Notes under the pieces: model-generated
Told to the model about the DNA's origin: nothing
The model's input: only the letters and a program-made list of their open reading frames with translations
The model's database searches: none
Source: Chloroflexota bacterium
Lineage (GTDB): Bacteria > Chloroflexota > Anaerolineae > Promineifilales > Promineifilaceae
Reading direction: 5' to 3'
Assembly (NCBI GenBank): GCA_008501785.1
Contig: QQUD01000039.1
Span: 1-7,886 of the forward strand
DNA: 7,886 bases
Program-made: the position numbers and the translations under genes
Shown: positions 1 through 5,239 of the stretch, piece by piece
Layout: every line of letters begins with the position of its first letter
Numbering within the stretch: position 1 is the stretch's first letter

Positions 1-2
1 GA

Positions 3-413
3 CGTGGCATTTGGCCGCGAAATTGTCGCTGGAACTGGGGCAGTGCGTCTGGGAACCAAAACGGCCGTATCATTGGCCTCAATCTGGGCGGTCAGTGGAC
101 AGACGGCACGGGCAGTACGGAGAATGGGGTTTGTGTAAACGGCCGTTTACACAAAATTTCCGAAGACCTCACTTGGCAGTATGACAAATCCAACTTCATG
201 GCCCCCTGGCACATCACTTCACCCGATGCCTCCCTGAACCTCACCTTTACACCATTCATGGAGCGCGTAGCGGCCAGCAACCTTTGGTTAATCCAATCCG
301 AAGTGCATCAAATGTTTGGCCACTACAGTGGGCATATCACGACCACTAAAGGCGAAACCATCCTGGTTGAAAACCTCGTCGGATGGGCAGAAGATCATAT
401 TGCGCTGTGGTAG
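3..413 (+). CDS. DUF2804 family protein, C-terminal part (5' end outside window)
   Basis: An open frame enters from the left edge and ends at the TAG at 411-413, giving the last 136 residues. I recognise the DUF2804 C-terminal signature: a W-N-W-G-S-A-S-G stretch, NGR-I-IGLNLGG-WTDGTG-TEN, then GRLHKISEDLTW-YD, an MAPWHI segment, LTFTPFMERVAASNLW, and a late SEVHQMFGHYSGH block ending in GWAEDHIALW. The alternation of short hydrophobic stretches with aromatic and Gly/Asn residues suggests a beta-rich fold. The molecular function of DUF2804 is not established to my knowledge, so none is assigned. The gene converges with the M20 gene across a repeat-filled spacer. Both AACGGCCGT motifs in this part are read as Asn-Gly-Arg. 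The family call is from recognition of the conserved blocks only; the N-terminal half cannot be judged. Confidence 0.8.
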   Translation, partial: RGIWPRNCRWNWGSASGNQNGRIIGLNLGGQWTDGTGSTENGVCVNGRLHKISEDLTWQYDKSNFMAPWHITSPDASLNLTFTPFMERVAASNLWLIQSEVHQMFGHYSGHITTTKGETILVENLVGWAEDHIALW

Positions 414-420
414 TTGGCAA

Positions 421-509
421 AAAACAGAGATTTCACAGAGAAGAAAAATCTCTCTCTTCCCTCTCTGTGCCACTCTGTGTCTCCTCTGCGCAACTCTGTG
501 TAATTTGTT
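421..509. repeat. CTCTGTG short repeat array with inverted copies
   Basis: Heptads CTCTGTG occur at 463-469, 473-479 and 494-500, with CTCTGCG at 484-490, so units start 10, 11 and 10 bases apart. Inverted copies lie upstream: AACAGAGA at 423-430 and CACAGAGA at 434-441. CACAGAGA (434-441) pairs exactly with TCTCTGTG (462-469), allowing a stem with a 20-base loop. This type of 'CTCTGTGxxx' low-complexity spacer occurs in many bacterial genomes; its function is not known to me. Confidence 0.7.
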
Positions 510-550
510 TTTCTAATCGTTCGGAACAGTTCGCGGTTTAAACGTCATCT

Positions 551-629
551 GTCCTAAAAATAGGACGCGGAAAACGCAGAAAACGCGGAAAAAGAATAAA
601 ATCTGCGTTTATCTTGAAAATCTGCGTCC
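551..629. repeat. Short hairpin plus ACGCGGAAA/TCTGCGT inverted repeat array
   Basis: GTCCTA (551-556) and TAGGAC (561-566) form a 6-bp stem over an AAAA loop. It runs into ACGCGG (565-570), ACGCAG (574-579) and ACGCGG (583-588), which repeat with a strict 9-base period. Inverted copies CTGCGT follow at 603-608 and 622-627. The block opens with GGACGC (563-568) and closes with GCGTCC (624-629), so the whole unit can fold back on itself. It looks like a dispersed non-coding repeat. Confidence 0.65.
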
Positions 630-675
630 CATTTTCATCCTTCGTGGTGCCGCGCAGCGGCGTGCTGTCTCCTGT

Positions 676-709
676 GTAAATCGAATTGTTAATTCGATAT
701 GCGATTTAC
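676..709. repeat. Nested inverted repeats downstream of the M20 gene
   Basis: Two mutually exclusive stems are visible. ATCGAATT (680-687) pairs with AATTCGAT (691-698) over a GTT loop. Alternatively GTAAATCG (676-683) pairs with CGATTTAC (702-709). The flanks (TCCTGTGTAAATCG on one side, CTACGGCTTTCATG on the other) resemble the flanks of the hairpins upstream of the same M20 gene at 1940-2046, suggesting members of one repeat family. It could contribute to 3'-end formation for the M20 transcript, but there is no T-run. Confidence 0.55.
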
Positions 710-769
710 CAAATCACACTACGGCTTTCATGGGTGGTGGTGTGCCATGTTCATGATGTCCCCTATCAA

Positions 770-1933
770 TTAGCCGCAATAATGAACGGCCGTTTCCGCC
801 AAAATATACGCCAAGTCAATCGTTGATTGCACATCTACCCACTCTACAGCACTGTGCAAGCCATGCCCCGTGGGACCAACCAGAACTGTTTCGATGCCTG
901 TTTCGCTCAAAATAGCCGCGTCGGTCCAAAACGTCTGCCCCATATGAATTGCGGGTGTACCCAGCTTGTTTTCAATTGCCGCCGCAACTGTTTGCGAGAT
1001 AGGTGCATCTTCTGCAACTTCAAACGGGCTGCGTTGGAAGGTTGGTTTCACTGTCATGTTCACGGTTTCGTCAGCAGCTGCTAATTGGTCAATGATGGTT
1101 TGTAATTCGGCCGTTGCCTGCGCAACAGTTTCGCCTGGAATAGTGCGGCGTTCCAATTCCAGATGACAATGCGCAGCATAAATGCTGATTTCGGTGCCAC
1201 CGTGAATTTTTGACGCGTGCAGGGAAGGTGGTCCGGCCAGCGGGTGTGGTGTGCGCTGACGCAGTTCTTTTTCCAGTTCGTCTAACTTTGCCAGGAAACG
1301 TCCCATTCGCATATTTGCGTCGATACCTTCTTGATAACGGCTGCCATGCGCTGCGCGTCCCATGCTGTCGATGTCATACCAGATGAAACCACGATGAGCA
1401 CGGCATAGTTGCAGGTCTGTTGGTTCGGTGACAATAGCGGCATCGGCGGTTACAGTTTTGACAAGATGGTCCATGCCGATACTGGCGTATTCTTCGTCAG
1501 CAACGGCCGTTACCAACAAATCGCCTGCCAACTCAACCCCACCATCTACCAGCGCTTTGGCCGCAGCCATCATTGCCGCCAGACTGGCCTTCATGTCGTA
1601 GCTGCCGCGCCCATACAGCTTCCCATCTCGAATTTCGGCTGAAAACGGGTCTTCTTTCATGCCCGTTACGCCAACTGTGTCCATGTGCGCATTGAGGAGG
1701 AGGGAACGGCCGTTTCCTTTTCCTGGCAATCGTCCAACTACGTTCCACCGGTTGGGTGCGATTTCGTATTTTGTCGTTTCGAGACCGAGGGATTGGAGGG
1801 AAACGGCCGTGTATTCCGCAATTTCCGTTTCTCCAGGACCATCTGTCGAAAGCATCGGGTTGATTGAATTGGTTTGAACCAGCTTGGTTAACGTTTGAAT
1901 CAAATAATCAGGGTCAATGTTAATCGTAGGCAT
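770..1933 (-). CDS. M20-family zinc metallopeptidase/deacylase (ArgE/DapE-like)
   Basis: This is a complete 387-residue protein of the M20 family (ArgE, DapE, carboxypeptidase G2 and aminoacylase type). These enzymes use two zinc ions to hydrolyse an amide or peptide bond in the cytoplasm. Visible motifs are H83-M-D85-T-V (first zinc ligand and its catalytic Asp partner), GRGSYD113MK (bridging Asp), DE147E148Y (general base and ligand), E170 in TEPTD, H196 in the HGS of the dimerisation domain, and H360 in the C-terminal GLHSAVEWV. All expected metal residues are present, so it should be active. The substrate cannot be chosen from sequence: deacetylase, desuccinylase and dipeptidase remain possible, and no arginine or lysine pathway genes are adjacent. 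I start it at ATG 1933, which has AGAGGAA six bases upstream. A longer frame reaching 2068 would translate the hairpins at 1957-2046 into Arg/Cys-rich sequence. It contains five CGGCCG motifs, the most in the window. Confidence 0.88.
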   Translation of the reverse strand: MPTINIDPDYLIQTLTKLVQTNSINPMLSTDGPGETEIAEYTAVSLQSLGLETTKYEIAPNRWNVVGRLPGKGNGRSLLLNAHMDTVGVTGMKEDPFSAEIRDGKLYGRGSYDMKASLAAMMAAAKALVDGGVELAGDLLVTAVADEEYASIGMDHLVKTVTADAAIVTEPTDLQLCRAHRGFIWYDIDSMGRAAHGSRYQEGIDANMRMGRFLAKLDELEKELRQRTPHPLAGPPSLHASKIHGGTEISIYAAHCHLELERRTIPGETVAQATAELQTIIDQLAAADETVNMTVKPTFQRSPFEVAEDAPISQTVAAAIENKLGTPAIHMGQTFWTDAAILSETGIETVLVGPTGHGLHSAVEWVDVQSTIDLAYILAETAVHYCG

Positions 1934-1939
1934 ATATAT

Positions 1940-1946
1940 TTCCTCT
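1940..1946 (-). promoter_or_regulatory. Ribosome binding site of the M20 gene
   Basis: Read on the minus strand, AGAGGAA lies six bases before the ATG at 1933. It fixes the start there and not at the upstream in-frame start at 2068. Confidence 0.65.
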
Positions 1947-1956
1947 GTAAATCGTA

Positions 1957-2007
1957 GGACAAAACAGCGTTTTGTCCGGGTCAGATGGTCAAGACAGCGT
2001 CTTGACC
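1957..2007. repeat. Two tandem hairpins with covarying arms
   Basis: GGACAAAAC (1957-1965) pairs with GTTTTGTCC (1969-1977), and GGTCAAGAC (1987-1995) pairs with GTCTTGACC (1999-2007). Both 9-bp stems have the same AGC loop. The two hairpins differ at two arm positions, and in each case the opposite arm carries the matching change, so pairing is kept. GTAGG precedes the first and CCTACGG ends the second, suggesting two copies of one longer stem-loop. They lie in the 5' leader/promoter region of the M20 gene. Confidence 0.75.
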
Positions 2008-2012
2008 TACGG

Positions 2013-2046
2013 GTTTTCATGCGTGGTGGGCCGCGTTCATGAAAAC
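2013..2046. repeat. Inverted repeat between folE2 terminator and M20 gene
   Basis: GTTTTCATG (2013-2021) and CATGAAAAC (2038-2046) form a perfect 9-bp inverted repeat around a 16-base GC-rich spacer. The block CTACGGGTTTTCATGCGTGG (2007-2026) resembles CTACGGCTTTCATGGGTGG at 719-737. It is probably part of the same intergenic repeat family as the tandem hairpins beside it. Confidence 0.6.
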
Positions 2047-2093
2047 GCCTCTTTAATACCTCGATCATAACCCATTTACGTCATGTCGCCAGC

Positions 2094-2129
2094 AAAAAAC
2101 CCGCACCAAAACAAGCTTAGTGCGGGTTT
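2094..2129 (-). terminator. Intrinsic terminator of folE2
   Basis: AAACCCGCAC (2097-2106) and GTGCGGGTTT (2120-2129) form a 10-bp stem with a 13-base loop. Read on the minus strand, the stem is followed by a run of six T (2099-2094), the classic Rho-independent layout, about 60 bases after the folE2 stop. On the plus strand the stem is followed by an AT-rich stretch, so it could act weakly in both directions. It separates folE2 from the M20 gene. Confidence 0.85.
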
Positions 2130-2187
2130 AAATATTTATATTTTTTGATGGCTCAGAACAAAAACCTTGCCCCTTGCCCCATGTTCC

Positions 2188-3246
2188 TTAATTCTTATGA
2201 ATCATCGATGTCATGGTACTTGGCTCGATTTCGGCCGTGTAACCACCTTCGATACCTTTCACAATGACGGATACAGCATCATGACTGTGCAATGATTCTT
2301 GATGAGATGCAATCACCTTGAAATCTTTGATGCGAGAATCTGCTTCCAGTTGTTCGTATAGCAAACGAACCGCGTCCTCCACAAACTTGAGATAAGCGGC
2401 ATTGAGTTCAGCAAACGCCTGTTCATCTTCTCGCTTGACCATCACTTGGGTTTCTGTTTGCAATGCATTCAAGCTGATGTCGCGTAAATCTTCGATCCAG
2501 AATGATTCGTTGTTTAGCTCGATGCTGATGCGTGCAACTGAGCGCTGACTGTGCGGAACGGCCGCTACATTTCGTACTTCAATCGAGTGTTGTGCCAATT
2601 CATAGCTGCATGGGCATGAAGATGAATACACAAAATCGAGATGCATAAATTTGCGAACGCGACCTTGACGATCAATCTTGGCCTCAAATGCAACGTAATA
2701 ATATTGAAAACCAGACAATCCAGAGCGCAGCGATTGATTTTCAATGGGATAATTGAACCGCAGCATCAGCCGCGCATCTAAACTTTCCAGATTGTCTTGG
2801 TAATCGCGCAAGATTTCTTCTAACATGTCTAGCGAAAACGTATCCTCTTTGTATTCATAAAAGGTACGCATGATGCGAGACATATTGATGCCTTTTTTAT
2901 GGGCTTCAAGCGAAACGGTTCCCGTGACAGAGGTTTCAAGCATCAGCGGGTCTCCATTTTTGGTCGCATATCTGATTGGCAGTCGGAAATTGTGAATACC
3001 AACCTGCTGAATAGCTACCTTGCTGCCCTGAATGAGTGACATAGGTCCGTTCTGCAAATCAGGCAGGGTTTCTTTGTATTCAGGTGTTACCATGAAATTT
3101 CGGTCATATTTACGTGGTGCGCCGCGTTCGATGGGGGGTGCAGCAGCAACCCCATTCACACTATTTGCAAGATGCCCATTGGTGTGGCTAATGATTCCAT
3201 TTGTATTAGAGTGGCTCCCGTTTTTGTAATGCCCGTTTGTATTCAT
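2188..3246 (-). CDS. folE2: GTP cyclohydrolase FolE2 (type IB)
   Basis: This 352-residue protein is GTP cyclohydrolase IB, which converts GTP to dihydroneopterin triphosphate, the first step of folate (and related pterin) synthesis, in the cytoplasm. Family landmarks are LPDLQN (61-66), VGIHNFRLPI (82-91), SLEAHKKGINMSR (112-124), SSSCPCS with C211 and C213 (metal and catalytic Cys region), PHSQRS with H232 (231-236), MVKREDEQAFAE (269-280) and HQESLHSHDA (315-324). All are intact. Unusually, residues 1-40 are a His/Asn/Gly-rich extension with repeated TNG(H) units and His at 6, 12, 21 and 25; the conserved domain starts near residue 43. ATG 3246 is preceded by GAGGAGA six bases upstream; a GTG at 3249 is the alternative. 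FolE2 is metal-flexible and in several bacteria substitutes for zinc-dependent FolE under zinc limitation, sometimes under Zur control. The palindrome at 3331-3344 could be an operator. It is a single gene closed by its own terminator. Confidence 0.92.
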   Translation of the reverse strand: MNTNGHYKNGSHSNTNGIISHTNGHLANSVNGVAAAPPIERGAPRKYDRNFMVTPEYKETLPDLQNGPMSLIQGSKVAIQQVGIHNFRLPIRYATKNGDPLMLETSVTGTVSLEAHKKGINMSRIMRTFYEYKEDTFSLDMLEEILRDYQDNLESLDARLMLRFNYPIENQSLRSGLSGFQYYYVAFEAKIDRQGRVRKFMHLDFVYSSSCPCSYELAQHSIEVRNVAAVPHSQRSVARISIELNNESFWIEDLRDISLNALQTETQVMVKREDEQAFAELNAAYLKFVEDAVRLLYEQLEADSRIKDFKVIASHQESLHSHDAVSVIVKGIEGGYTAEIEPSTMTSMIHKN

Positions 3247-3252
3247 CACGAT

Positions 3253-3259
3253 TCTCCTC
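3253..3259 (-). promoter_or_regulatory. Ribosome binding site of folE2
   Basis: On the minus strand GAGGAGA lies six bases before ATG 3246, and only three before the alternative GTG at 3249. This favours the ATG and confirms that the His/Asn-rich N-terminus is really translated. Confidence 0.7.
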
Positions 3260-3281
3260 GTTCTGCTTTGGTTGATTGGGA

Positions 3282-3344
3282 ACGTACCAAAGTAGTGGTT
3301 AAGCTTGCCTTTGTGAGGGTTTACGGTACGTCAAATATATTTGA
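3282..3344 (-). promoter_or_regulatory. Palindrome and inverted repeat in the folE2 leader/promoter region
   Basis: TCAAATATATTTGA (3331-3344) is a perfect 14-bp palindrome about 85 bases upstream of the folE2 start. Its centre contains TATATT, which could be a -10 element, though I see no good -35. Next to it, ACGTACC (3282-3288) pairs with GGTACGT (3325-3331) across a 36-base loop in the would-be leader. The palindrome is operator-like and AT-rich, in the general style of Fur-family sites, but it is not an exact Zur box I recognise. Function is inferred from position only. Confidence 0.45.
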
Positions 3345-3429
3345 TGTTCGTTAATCTTAATATTCTCAATATTTTGTATTTAATTTTCTAACGTTTCTAA
3401 AAAACCAACTGTATTTTCATAATGCTTCG

Positions 3430-3477
3430 TGCCCTCAATTGCCCGACTTGGCGAGAAAACTGCCAAATTTAAGGGCA
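3430..3477. repeat. Nested stem-loop in the folE2 upstream spacer
   Basis: TGCCCT (3430-3435) pairs with AGGGCA (3472-3477), enclosing TTGGC (3448-3452) paired with GCCAA (3462-3466) over a 9-base loop. No T-run follows on either strand, so I do not call it a terminator. Confidence 0.4.
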
Positions 3478-3525
3478 TGGGAACGATAATAACTTGATAG
3501 TCTGCCAGGGCGATTTCTCTTGCTT

Positions 3526-3557
3526 GGGGGGCGTAAGCCCTGGGATTTACGCTCCTC
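3526..3557. repeat. 11-bp stem-loop (GGGGCGTAA type)
   Basis: Positions 3526-3536 pair with 3547-3557 over the loop GCCCTGGGAT (3537-3546). Nine pairs are Watson-Crick. Two are G-T, which would be tolerated as wobble only in a plus-strand RNA. It resembles dispersed stem-loop repeats seen between genes in many bacteria. There is no terminator-like T-run. Confidence 0.5.
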
Positions 3558-3724
3558 CTGGATAAATGACGAGGCCTGTTGTTGTTTCCTTACCTGTTGG
3601 CGTGAAACGGCCGTTTTGTCAAAGCTGTTTAAATTTTTTGGATTTGTTAATCGGGCCACCCACAATCCGGATTTTACCATTATTGTTTCATACCTAACAG
3701 CAAATTGCATGAATATCTATTTGA

Positions 3725-3752
3725 ATTGTACAGATTGTACATGTTTTGTCAA
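3725..3752 (-). promoter_or_regulatory. Candidate minus-strand promoter with paired TGTACA operator-like motifs
   Basis: Read on the minus strand there is a perfect -35 TTGACA (3752-3747), a 16-base spacer and a -10 TACAAT (3730-3725) with five of six consensus bases. The motif ATTGTACA occurs twice (3725-3732 and 3734-3741), overlapping the -10 and the spacer. The inner arrangement TACA-GAT-TGTA is close to, but one base longer than, the TACA-N2-TGTA sites of CopY/BlaI-type repressors. Transcription would start near 3718 and run towards folE2 with a very long leader, or make a separate small RNA. No SD-bearing gene follows directly. Confidence 0.45.
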
Positions 3753-3936
3753 TATATTGCGCATGAGAATACCGTGATAATATCGATTCAAAACGAAATT
3801 CTGGACAAGAATAACGGCTGGATGCTATTTCATATTAAGAACTTGGCATGAATACCAAATTATTTAGACGCTTTGGGAATTCCGGGGGTAAGGACCTGAT
3901 GCGTGGTGCGTGACATGTGATGGTCTGGTGTTTGTC

Positions 3937-4368
3937 TTAGCTAAAATCTGAATTGGGGGCATGTGTGGGGTTGTTTTTGTGGGTGGTAGAGGGAATGATT
4001 ACATTTTGGAGGCGGGTGGCTAATTGATTGAGCTGCTCATAACTGATTGGTTTTAACAATACAAAATCAGCCCGATCTTGAACAAAGTTTGCAAAATTTG
4101 CATCCGCAGTGGCAATGATAATTCTGGTGGATTGGAATCGTTGTTTATTTTGAATTTGTTGTAGAATTTCCTCGCCTGTTGCAAAAGGCAAATGAAGGTC
4201 CAATACAATCACGTCTGGCGTTATTTCTGCAAGGCGATTGATTCCCGTGATGCCGTCTAAAATAATGTCGGTATTGAATCCGGCTTCTTCTAATGCTAAT
4301 GAAAACATTTTTGCCGCCGAAATTGAATCCTCAATGATTAATGCGAATGGTTTTATCTGGTTTTTCAT
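3937..4368 (-). CDS. Single-domain response regulator (stand-alone receiver)
   Basis: A 143-residue protein consisting of one CheY-like receiver domain plus a short tail. The active-site set is complete: acidic pair E13-D14, phospho-acceptor D57 in VLDLHLP, switch residue T87 in IATAD, and K106-P107 in LLKPIS. The order of hydrophobic strands (FALII, VIVLDL, IIIATA, DFVLL) fits the standard fold. Residues from about 125 on are polar and Asn/Thr/Pro-rich, probably disordered, and there is no DNA-binding or enzymatic output domain. It should therefore act by protein contact, as a phosphorelay intermediate or a partner of a kinase elsewhere; no histidine kinase is in the window. ATG 4368 has no recognisable SD in its AT-rich upstream sequence. 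The gene stands alone between repeat-bearing spacers and is the only complete gene here without a CGGCCG motif. Confidence 0.9.
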   Translation of the reverse strand: MKNQIKPFALIIEDSISAAKMFSLALEEAGFNTDIILDGITGINRLAEITPDVIVLDLHLPFATGEEILQQIQNKQRFQSTRIIIATADANFANFVQDRADFVLLKPISYEQLNQLATRLQNVIIPSTTHKNNPTHAPNSDFS

Positions 4369-4445
4369 AAATGATTTATTTTAATGAGAATGCAGCTTGC
4401 TTCTTTTGTATATGCAAATTTTTGTAACAGTACAGGCATGTTCCC

Positions 4446-4482
4446 TGAGCTTGTCGAAGGGTGCCGGTCTTCGACAGGCTCA
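4446..4482. repeat. TGAGCTTGTCGAAG inverted repeat
   Basis: TGAGCTTGTCGAAG (4446-4459) faces CTTCGACAGGCTCA (4469-4482), a 14-bp stem with a single T-G pair and a 9-base loop. I recognise this core as a stem-loop repeat found scattered between genes in many unrelated bacterial genomes. It lies in the 178-bp spacer between the glycosylase-like gene and the response regulator. No T-run follows, so a terminator role is uncertain; it could stop 3' exonucleases. Confidence 0.7.
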
Positions 4483-4546
4483 TACCTCGACACGCTGCAT
4501 AGGATTTTTTATTGATTAACATTTGGACACTTAATTATTAAATTGG

Positions 4547-5173
4547 TCACTTTAGCAACTGAATGATGCCATTTACAAATTGCTGCTTGCCACCATGTGA
4601 GGGATGGCGAACTTTTTCATGTGGGATTTGCCACATTGTGAGGGCGGTATCTGCTTTGTTTCCGACAGCAATGATGTCGGTAATGGGAAAGAGATGGAGA
4701 AGCTGGGTAAGAAACGGCCGTCCTAACGCCAGTTCGCTTCTTTTAGGGGGTCGGTTTGATTGGCGATTGCCTGGTTTGTGTGGATGAAATGGAAATGCAT
4801 TCCACAATAGTGGTAAGTTTGGTAAGGTGTTCAAGAGCTGCCAAACAATCGTGGCAGAAGCCTCGCGTTGAATATGGGGCCATTCATTTGGCGTCAGATA
4901 ACCTTGGTTTTCTCCAAATAGCTGTTGAGAAGCCATGTCAGACTGCAGCAGGTTTGGACTGGTGAAGGGAATGCCTGTCAATCGACATCCTCGGTATCCT
5001 GGCGCTTCACCAACCAGCAACGTAGAGGGCTGTTTGGTGCGCAATGTTTGCAAATAGTATGTTAAATTGGTGCGCCTCATGTTGTTTTCGGTGTTTTCAT
5101 GATCATATGGATTGAAAACATGAGGTGGCGTTTTCGTCTTTGCCAGGTTCGTGAGAAATGTTTCTATCGACAT
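4547..5173 (-). CDS. Uracil-DNA glycosylase superfamily protein
   Basis: A 208-residue protein with the uracil-DNA glycosylase fold, which removes uracil or related bases from DNA as the first step of base-excision repair. Evidence is LLVGEAPGYRG (52-62), occupying the place of the GEAPG active-site motif of the family 4/5 enzymes and followed by LTGIPFTS; WNAFPFHPHKPGN (124-136); IAVGNKA (168-174); and a C-terminal RHPSHGG (189-195) matching the HPS leucine-loop motif. It does not show the four Cys of an iron-sulfur cluster typical of family 4, so I place it in a less-studied subgroup, and activity is unproven. ATG 5173 is chosen because an in-frame GTG at 5203 lies inside the terminator stem at 5184-5207. 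Conserved-looking N-terminal text (FLTNLAK, NPYD, RRTNLTYYL) supports 5173. No SD precedes it; the terminator's U-tract nearly touches the start codon. Confidence 0.75.
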   Translation of the reverse strand: MSIETFLTNLAKTKTPPHVFNPYDHENTENNMRRTNLTYYLQTLRTKQPSTLLVGEAPGYRGCRLTGIPFTSPNLLQSDMASQQLFGENQGYLTPNEWPHIQREASATIVWQLLNTLPNLPLLWNAFPFHPHKPGNRQSNRPPKRSELALGRPFLTQLLHLFPITDIIAVGNKADTALTMWQIPHEKVRHPSHGGKQQFVNGIIQLLK

Positions 5174-5178
5174 ACAAA

Positions 5179-5207
5179 TAAAAAGGTGTGAGCCGCAGCT
5201 CACACCT
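5179..5207 (-). terminator. Intrinsic terminator of the eRF1-like gene
   Basis: AGGTGTGAGC (5184-5193) and GCTCACACCT (5198-5207) form a perfect 10-bp stem over a four-base loop. On the minus strand it is followed by TTTTTATTTG. It sits 33 bases after the stop codon of the 5240-6343 gene. Its U-tract ends about five bases before the ATG of the glycosylase-like gene, so that gene depends on readthrough or on a start very near its own ATG. Confidence 0.88.
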
Positions 5208-5239
5208 CATCGTTATAAATTTATCGGCTACAGTTTAAT

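Larger units (their letters stand above)
414..769. other. Repeat-filled convergent intergenic spacer
   Basis: This 356-bp stretch lies between two convergent genes and I see no credible coding frame in it. It is a mosaic of short repeats: a CTCTGTG array (421-509), a small hairpin followed by an ACGCGGAAA array with inverted copies (551-629), a tight GC hairpin at 649-661 (GCCGC, loop GCA, GCGGC), nested inverted repeats at 676-709, and a segment at 719-757 related to sequence upstream of the M20 gene. No canonical stem plus T-run terminator is evident, so these structures may end both converging transcripts. Confidence 0.7.
3250..3936. other. Long non-coding spacer upstream of folE2
   Basis: The 690 bp between folE2 and the response-regulator gene contain no frame I accept as a gene. 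Short frames at 3435-3710 (minus) and 3520-3777 (plus) have low-complexity or unconserved-looking products and run through inverted repeats. What is visible is an inverted repeat and palindrome near folE2 (3282-3344), two stem-loops (3430-3477 and 3526-3557), one AACGGCCGTT copy (3608-3613 core), a minus-strand promoter-like sequence with paired TGTACA motifs (3725-3752), and a short imperfect inverted repeat TTGGCAT/ATACCAA (3843-3858). Confidence 0.6.

Noticed and set aside
421..509. CRISPR array
   Set aside because: Units are only seven bases with three to four bases between them, partly inverted; there are no spacers of CRISPR length and no cas genes.
1934..2068. N-terminal extension of the M20 protein (45 extra residues, Arg/Cys-rich)
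   Set aside because: It translates the tandem hairpins and inverted repeats, is unlike M20 N-termini, and a proper RBS precedes ATG 1933.
3247..3360. Folate (THF) riboswitch upstream of folE2
   Set aside because: I see no match to the conserved THF riboswitch core; only a simple stem and a palindrome are present.
3435..3710. 91-residue minus-strand frame in the folE2 upstream spacer
   Set aside because: The product is basic and low in recognisable structure and runs through two stem-loop repeats. It has a promoter-like sequence just upstream but no SD; kept only as a remark under the promoter finding.
3520..3777. 85-residue plus-strand frame, Cys-rich C-terminus
   Set aside because: It begins inside a stem-loop repeat, has no RBS, and the sequence resembles no family; it overlaps the better-supported minus-strand promoter.
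5174..5203. Upstream GTG start for the glycosylase-like gene
   Set aside because: Those codons lie inside the intrinsic terminator stem of the preceding gene.
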